NCBI GenBank assembly: GCA_947174645.1
Contig: CAMWJR010000023.1
Span: 1 to 10,182 of the forward strand
DNA: 10,182 bases
Direction: 5' to 3'
DNA from: an uncultured Verrucomicrobiota bacterium
GTDB taxonomy: Bacteria > Verrucomicrobiota > Verrucomicrobiia > Opitutales > LL51
Positions 7,769 through 10,182 of the stretch are shown in pieces. A program made the position numbers and the translations under genes. Below the pieces are notes generated by a model that was given only the letters and a program-made list of their open reading frames with translations, searched no databases and was not told where the DNA came from. The first letter of the stretch is position 1; each line of letters begins with the position of its first letter.

Positions 7769-7845
7769 TGGCAGGGGAAGAGGGACTCGAACCCCCAACC
7801 TTTGGTTTTGGAGACCACTGCTCTGCCAAATTGAGCTATTCCCCT
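7769..7845 (-). tRNA. tRNA-Trp, anticodon CCA
   Basis: The minus strand folds into a cloverleaf. The acceptor stem AGGGGAA pairs with TTCCCCT, the D stem is GCTC/GAGC, and the anticodon loop CTCCAAA exposes CCA for the UGG tryptophan codon. The T arm is GGGGG-TTCGAGT-CCCTC with one G-U pair. The discriminator base is G, as usual for tRNA-Trp, and a CCA end is encoded. The first anticodon-stem pair is a G/A mismatch. It lies between tuf and secE, the place where many bacteria have this tRNA. Confidence 0.95.
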
Positions 7846-7856
7846 AGCACGGTTCA

Positions 7857-7874
7857 TTAAAAGGCACCTTTTAA
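7857..7874 (-). repeat. Inverted repeat between tuf and tRNA-Trp
   Basis: TTAAAAGG and CCTTTTAA form perfect eight-base arms around two bases, so in RNA a seven-pair stem with a four-base loop is possible. Short CACG and CGTG arms lie further out. It sits 23 bases past the tuf stop and 11 bases before the tRNA 5' end. There is no U-run after the stem, so a processing or mRNA-end element is likelier than a terminator. The repeat is seen; the role is inferred. Confidence 0.45.
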
Positions 7875-7897
7875 ATCTCGTGTCAATTATTTCTACG

Positions 7898-9088
7898 TTA
7901 CTCAATAATTTCGGTAATACGGCCGGCACCAATCGTATGACCGCCTTCACGGATCGCAAAACGCTGCCCCTTTTCCATCGCGATCGTCTTTTGGAGATCG
8001 ATCGTTAGGTTGAGGTTATCGCCCGGCATCACCATTTCACGGCCTTCAGGAAGTGTTGTAACACCCGTTACATCTGCGGTTCCAAAGAAGAACTGAGGAC
8101 GGTATCCGCTAAAGAACGGAGTCTTACGGCCACCTTCCTCTTTCGTGAGGACGTAAATTTCAGCTTTCGCCTTGAAGTGCGGCGTAATACTTTTCGGTTT
8201 TGCAATTACCTGACCACGCTCAACTTCTTTTTTCTCCAAGCCACGAAGAAGGAGTCCGACGTTATCGCCTGCGCGCCCTTCATCGAGGAGCTTACGGAAC
8301 ATTTCAACACCGGTACAGGTTGTCTTTTTCGTTTCGCCAAGACCGACGATTTCAACTTCTTCACCGACCTTAATCGTTCCACGCTCGATACGGCCCGTTG
8401 CGACCGTACCACGACCGGTAATGGAAAAGACGTCTTCAACGGACATTAAGAATGGTTTATCCACATCGCGCTGAGGCTCCGGAATCTCGGAATCTAAAGC
8501 ATCGAGCAGTTGACCGATTGCAGCTACCCCTTCTGGCTTACCTTCTAGGGCTGCTAGTGCAGAACCACGAATAACGGTGATATTGTCTCCGTCATATTCG
8601 TATTTGTTCAAAAGGTCACGGATTTCCATTTCGACGAGGTCGAGGAGTTCCGGATCATCGAGCAGGTCGACCTTATTTAAAAATACGACCAATTTCGGTA
8701 CGCCAACCTGACGGGCTAAAAGGATATGCTCGCGGGTCTGCGGCATCGGACCATCTGCAGCACTGACAACGAGGATCGCACCATCCATCTGGGCCGCACC
8801 GGTAATCATATTTTTAACGAAGTCTGCGTGTCCCGGGCAGTCGACGTGGGCATAGTGCCGCTTATCCGTTTCATACTCGACGTGTGATACCGCGATCGTA
8901 ACCGTTTTTGTAGAGTCACGGACGGTACCTCCTTTAGTCACATCCGCATAGGACTTAAATTCCGCGAGTCCCTTATCGGATTGCACTTTGAGGATTGCGG
9001 TCGTCAAGGTCGATTTACCGTGGTCGACGTGACCAATCGTTCCCACATTAACGTGAGGCTTCTTTCTCTCGAATGTTTCTTTTGCCAT
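7898..9088 (-). CDS. tuf: Elongation factor Tu
   Basis: This GTPase delivers aminoacyl-tRNA to the ribosomal A site. It has 396 residues. GTPase motifs: P-loop GHVDHGKS at 19-26, switch I threonine Thr64, DCPGH at 83-87, NKVD at 138-141 and GSA at 175-177. Domain II starts near 210 (KPFLMSVEDVFSITGRGTVA) and domain III near 305, ending GAGRITEIIE. Two departures from the common bacterial sequence are visible. The P-loop ends in Ser, not Thr. The effector loop, which in E. coli reads [20 protein letters not shown], here reads TKGGTVRDSTKTVTIAVSHVEY and is two residues longer. The frame is continuous and everything after is normal EF-Tu, so this is not a frameshift. Start ATG 9088, preceded by AAGGA six bases upstream. 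The gene sits between tRNA-Thr and tRNA-Trp, comparable to tufB of E. coli. Confidence 0.98.
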   Translation of the reverse strand: MAKETFERKKPHVNVGTIGHVDHGKSTLTTAILKVQSDKGLAEFKSYADVTKGGTVRDSTKTVTIAVSHVEYETDKRHYAHVDCPGHADFVKNMITGAAQMDGAILVVSAADGPMPQTREHILLARQVGVPKLVVFLNKVDLLDDPELLDLVEMEIRDLLNKYEYDGDNITVIRGSALAALEGKPEGVAAIGQLLDALDSEIPEPQRDVDKPFLMSVEDVFSITGRGTVATGRIERGTIKVGEEVEIVGLGETKKTTCTGVEMFRKLLDEGRAGDNVGLLLRGLEKKEVERGQVIAKPKSITPHFKAKAEIYVLTKEEGGRKTPFFSGYRPQFFFGTADVTGVTTLPEGREMVMPGDNLNLTIDLQKTIAMEKGQRFAIREGGHTIGAGRITEIIE

Positions 9089-9114
9089 GAATAATCCTTA
9101 AATAAAAGTTGCGA

Positions 9115-9190
<76 letters not shown>

Positions 9191-9237
9191 GCACGCCCAC
9201 AGTAATCCACCAGAATCACTCGAAGACCAGAGTCCAG

Positions 9238-9266
9238 GAATTTGCACGGTGATCGGCAAACGTCAA
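9238..9266 (-). promoter_or_regulatory. Putative promoter for the tRNA-Thr-tuf operon
   Basis: The minus strand has TTGACG (9261-9266), five of six bases of a sigma-70 -35 box. Directly upstream is a very AT-rich stretch (9267-9300, TTTTAAATAAATA next to the box) resembling an UP element. Seventeen bases downstream the hexamer is AAATTC, a poor -10 match, so the assignment rests mainly on the -35 box, the UP-like tract and the position about 50 bases before tRNA-Thr. The spacer holds a dyad, TTTGC-N10-GCAAA. No better sigma-70 pair was found between the kinase stop and the tRNA. The interval 9191-9471 has no gene; besides this promoter it holds inverted repeats at 9301-9317, 9355-9379 and 9429-9459. 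Confidence 0.4.
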
Positions 9267-9428
9267 TATTTATTTAAAATGGTATTACAAAATTATTTTC
9301 GTGCGATATATGCGCACCTTTGTGACCAAATTTGAGACGTTTTTTAAGTTTGCTGTGTCTTTTAAATATCAAAAAACACGCGTTGTAGGACTGACTTAGG
9401 CGAATATACTCTTGGATCCTGAATCCGG

Positions 9429-9459
9429 CGCCCAAACACCAGATGAAGGTGTTTGGACA
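9429..9459 (-). terminator. Hairpin just after the kinase gene, possible terminator
   Basis: CCAAACACC and GGTGTTTGG form nine perfect pairs around a seven-base loop. On the minus-strand RNA three more pairs close outside (U-G, G-C, U-G), giving 12 pairs. The extra wobbles fail on the plus strand, so the element fits the kinase transcript, starting 12 bases past its stop codon. No U-run follows; the next bases are GC-rich. It is therefore an atypical terminator or an mRNA 3'-end stabiliser rather than a textbook intrinsic terminator. Confidence 0.5.
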
Positions 9460-9471
9460 TTTCCGGGTATG

Positions 9472-10140
9472 TTAAGCAGCAGACCTTCTAATCAACTTGT
9501 TACAAAAAGATATCAATTTCGATTTAACGATACTGATAAAATTTATTTCAGTATGAAATGTTTTTGCTGTTGGCTGCGCTGGAGTATTCGGTGCTTTGTG
9601 TGGTTGTTTGTGGAAACGCTTAGAACGCTTAATTTCAAATTCATGTGATTTCTGTATTTCTAATTTTTGATTTGCGTCTGGTTTTGGAGATGAACAAGCG
9701 GTTTGGGTTCCGACATCCGTTGAAACAATTTTGACTTTAGGTGATTTTTCTATTTTTGGTTCTTGAGTTTTTTGCTCCACATTCGCTTTCGAAGGCAAAT
9801 TTTCCTTCTGTGTATTGGCCTTCGATTCGACGGTTCTAACGAGAGCAGCTTCTGGTTCCGTACTTAGCGTAGAATCGCTTGTTGTATCGATAGGAGACTG
9901 CGGGCTATACTGTTCTTGATCTGAGGATGTTTTTTCCGAAGGTTGAGCCAATGATGGGTTTGTTGCTAAATTTTTTACATTCGAAAAGTCTGTATTGCCT
10001 TCTGCAAGTAGCTTCAACCATTTTGCGACTTCAGCAGCGCTTGGTCTTTTAGAAGGATCTTCGTTGAGGCACGCTAGGCATACTTGCCTAATGAATTCTA
10101 CCTGTTCATCAGAAAAACGTGCTATTGGTGGAAGATACGC
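9472..10140 (-). CDS. C-terminal end of a eukaryotic-type Ser/Thr protein kinase (5' end missing)
   Basis: The last 222 residues of a larger protein are present; the gene is cut by the contig end. Residues 1-46 match the end of the Hanks-type kinase fold, with FSDEQVEFIRQVCLACLNED and then DPSKRPSAAEVAKWLKLL, whose Arg32 is the conserved subdomain XI arginine. The ATP-binding, catalytic and activation-loop parts are absent, so activity cannot be judged. After the kinase end comes a long low-complexity tail (about 50-195) rich in Ser, Thr, Lys, Gln, Glu and Pro with no recognisable fold. The last 22 residues form a potential amphipathic helix, with Ile202, Val205, Leu209, Phe212 and Leu216 on one face and Lys/Arg elsewhere. 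The region is more AT-rich than the operon. An apparent GTG start at 10170 lies inside adapter sequence and is not real. Substrate and role are unknown. Confidence 0.75.
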   Translation of the reverse strand, partial: AYLPPIARFSDEQVEFIRQVCLACLNEDPSKRPSAAEVAKWLKLLAEGNTDFSNVKNLATNPSLAQPSEKTSSDQEQYSPQSPIDTTSDSTLSTEPEAALVRTVESKANTQKENLPSKANVEQKTQEPKIEKSPKVKIVSTDVGTQTACSSPKPDANQKLEIQKSHEFEIKRSKRFHKQPHKAPNTPAQPTAKTFHTEINFISIVKSKLISFCNKLIRRSAA

Positions 10141-10141
10141 A

Positions 10142-10182
10142 CTGTCTCTAATACACATATCCGAGCCCACGAGACCGTACTA
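10142..10182. other. Illumina Nextera adapter and index read-through (non-genomic)
   Basis: Bases 10142-10160 match the transposon mosaic end CTGTCTCTTATACACATCT at 17 of 19 positions, differing at 10150 and 10159 (both A). Bases 10161-10175 are exactly CCGAGCCCACGAGAC, the read-2 Nextera adapter tail. Bases 10176-10182, CGTACTA, equal the first seven bases of i7 index N702 (CGTACTAG) as I remember it. Translated on the minus strand this gives GSDMCIRDS, a variant of the adapter-derived peptide GSEMCIRDS. The natural sequence ends at about 10141. Confidence 0.96.

Noticed and set aside
7757..7798. Longer secE beginning inside tRNA-Trp
   Set aside because: The extra residues (GVRVPLPLPGIA) are translated tRNA sequence. 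The SecE family fits the ATG at 7759.
8927..8935. Perfect anti-Shine-Dalgarno match AAAGGAGGT inside tuf
   Set aside because: It is explained by the codons for Lys-Gly-Gly in the tuf switch I region. The GTG that follows opens only a short frame of about 40 codons with no recognisable product.
9355..9379. AT-rich inverted repeat (GTGT...ACAC around TTTT/AAAA) as a terminator
   Set aside because: The stem is nearly all A-U with wobbles and has no U-run after it, so it is too weak to call.
9412..9648. Plus-strand ORF of 78 codons antisense to the kinase end
   Set aside because: It runs across the hairpin and the opposite strand of a recognisable gene, with no family resemblance or ribosome site.

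Overview
The window is a bacterial core-gene cluster read entirely from the minus strand, plus the end of one unrelated gene. From right to left, in transcription order, it holds: the C-terminal end of a eukaryotic-type Ser/Thr protein kinase, an intergenic control region, tRNA-Thr(GGT), tuf, tRNA-Trp(CCA), secE, nusG, rplK, rplA, rplJ, rplL, rpoB and the first 293 codons of rpoC. No plus-strand gene is convincing. I see no CRISPR array, insertion sequence or phage gene.

The gene order is the classical tuf-secE-nusG-rplKAJL-rpoBC cluster. The proteins, above all the EF-Tu effector region and RpoB, look most like Verrucomicrobiota, probably the Opitutae/Opitutia side. That assignment comes from remembered family features, not a search (about 0.6 confidence). 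The core operon has roughly even base composition (near 50 % GC in sampled lines). The kinase segment at the right is more AT-rich (near 40 % in a sampled line) and codes for a long low-complexity tail.

The genes work together in gene expression and secretion. tRNA-Thr, tRNA-Trp and EF-Tu supply decoding. SecE is part of the Sec translocon. NusG is the transcription elongation factor that couples to RpoB/RpoC. L11, L1, L10 and L7/L12 build the two ribosomal stalks. RpoB and RpoC form the RNA polymerase active centre. A putative promoter with an AT-rich upstream element lies about 50 bases before tRNA-Thr. Spacing between secE, nusG, rplK, rplA and rplJ is very tight (5 to 50 bases). The two larger gaps, rplJ-rplL (83 bases) and rplL-rpoB (108 bases), each contain a hairpin. 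The one before rpoB is a 16-bp stem followed by a U-rich tail and is a good attenuator or RNA-processing candidate.

The last 41 bases (10142-10182) are not genomic. They match the Nextera transposase read-2 adapter with two mismatches, followed by seven bases of what I recall as i7 index N702. The contig therefore comes from an Illumina tagmentation library and ends in untrimmed adapter. The apparent start of the kinase-tail ORF lies inside this artefact.

I did not find a convincing new biological system. The items most worth a second look are the rplL-rpoB hairpin, the atypical EF-Tu switch I and P-loop, the kinase with its disordered tail and amphipathic C-terminus, secE starting 9 bases after a tRNA, and the adapter contamination.
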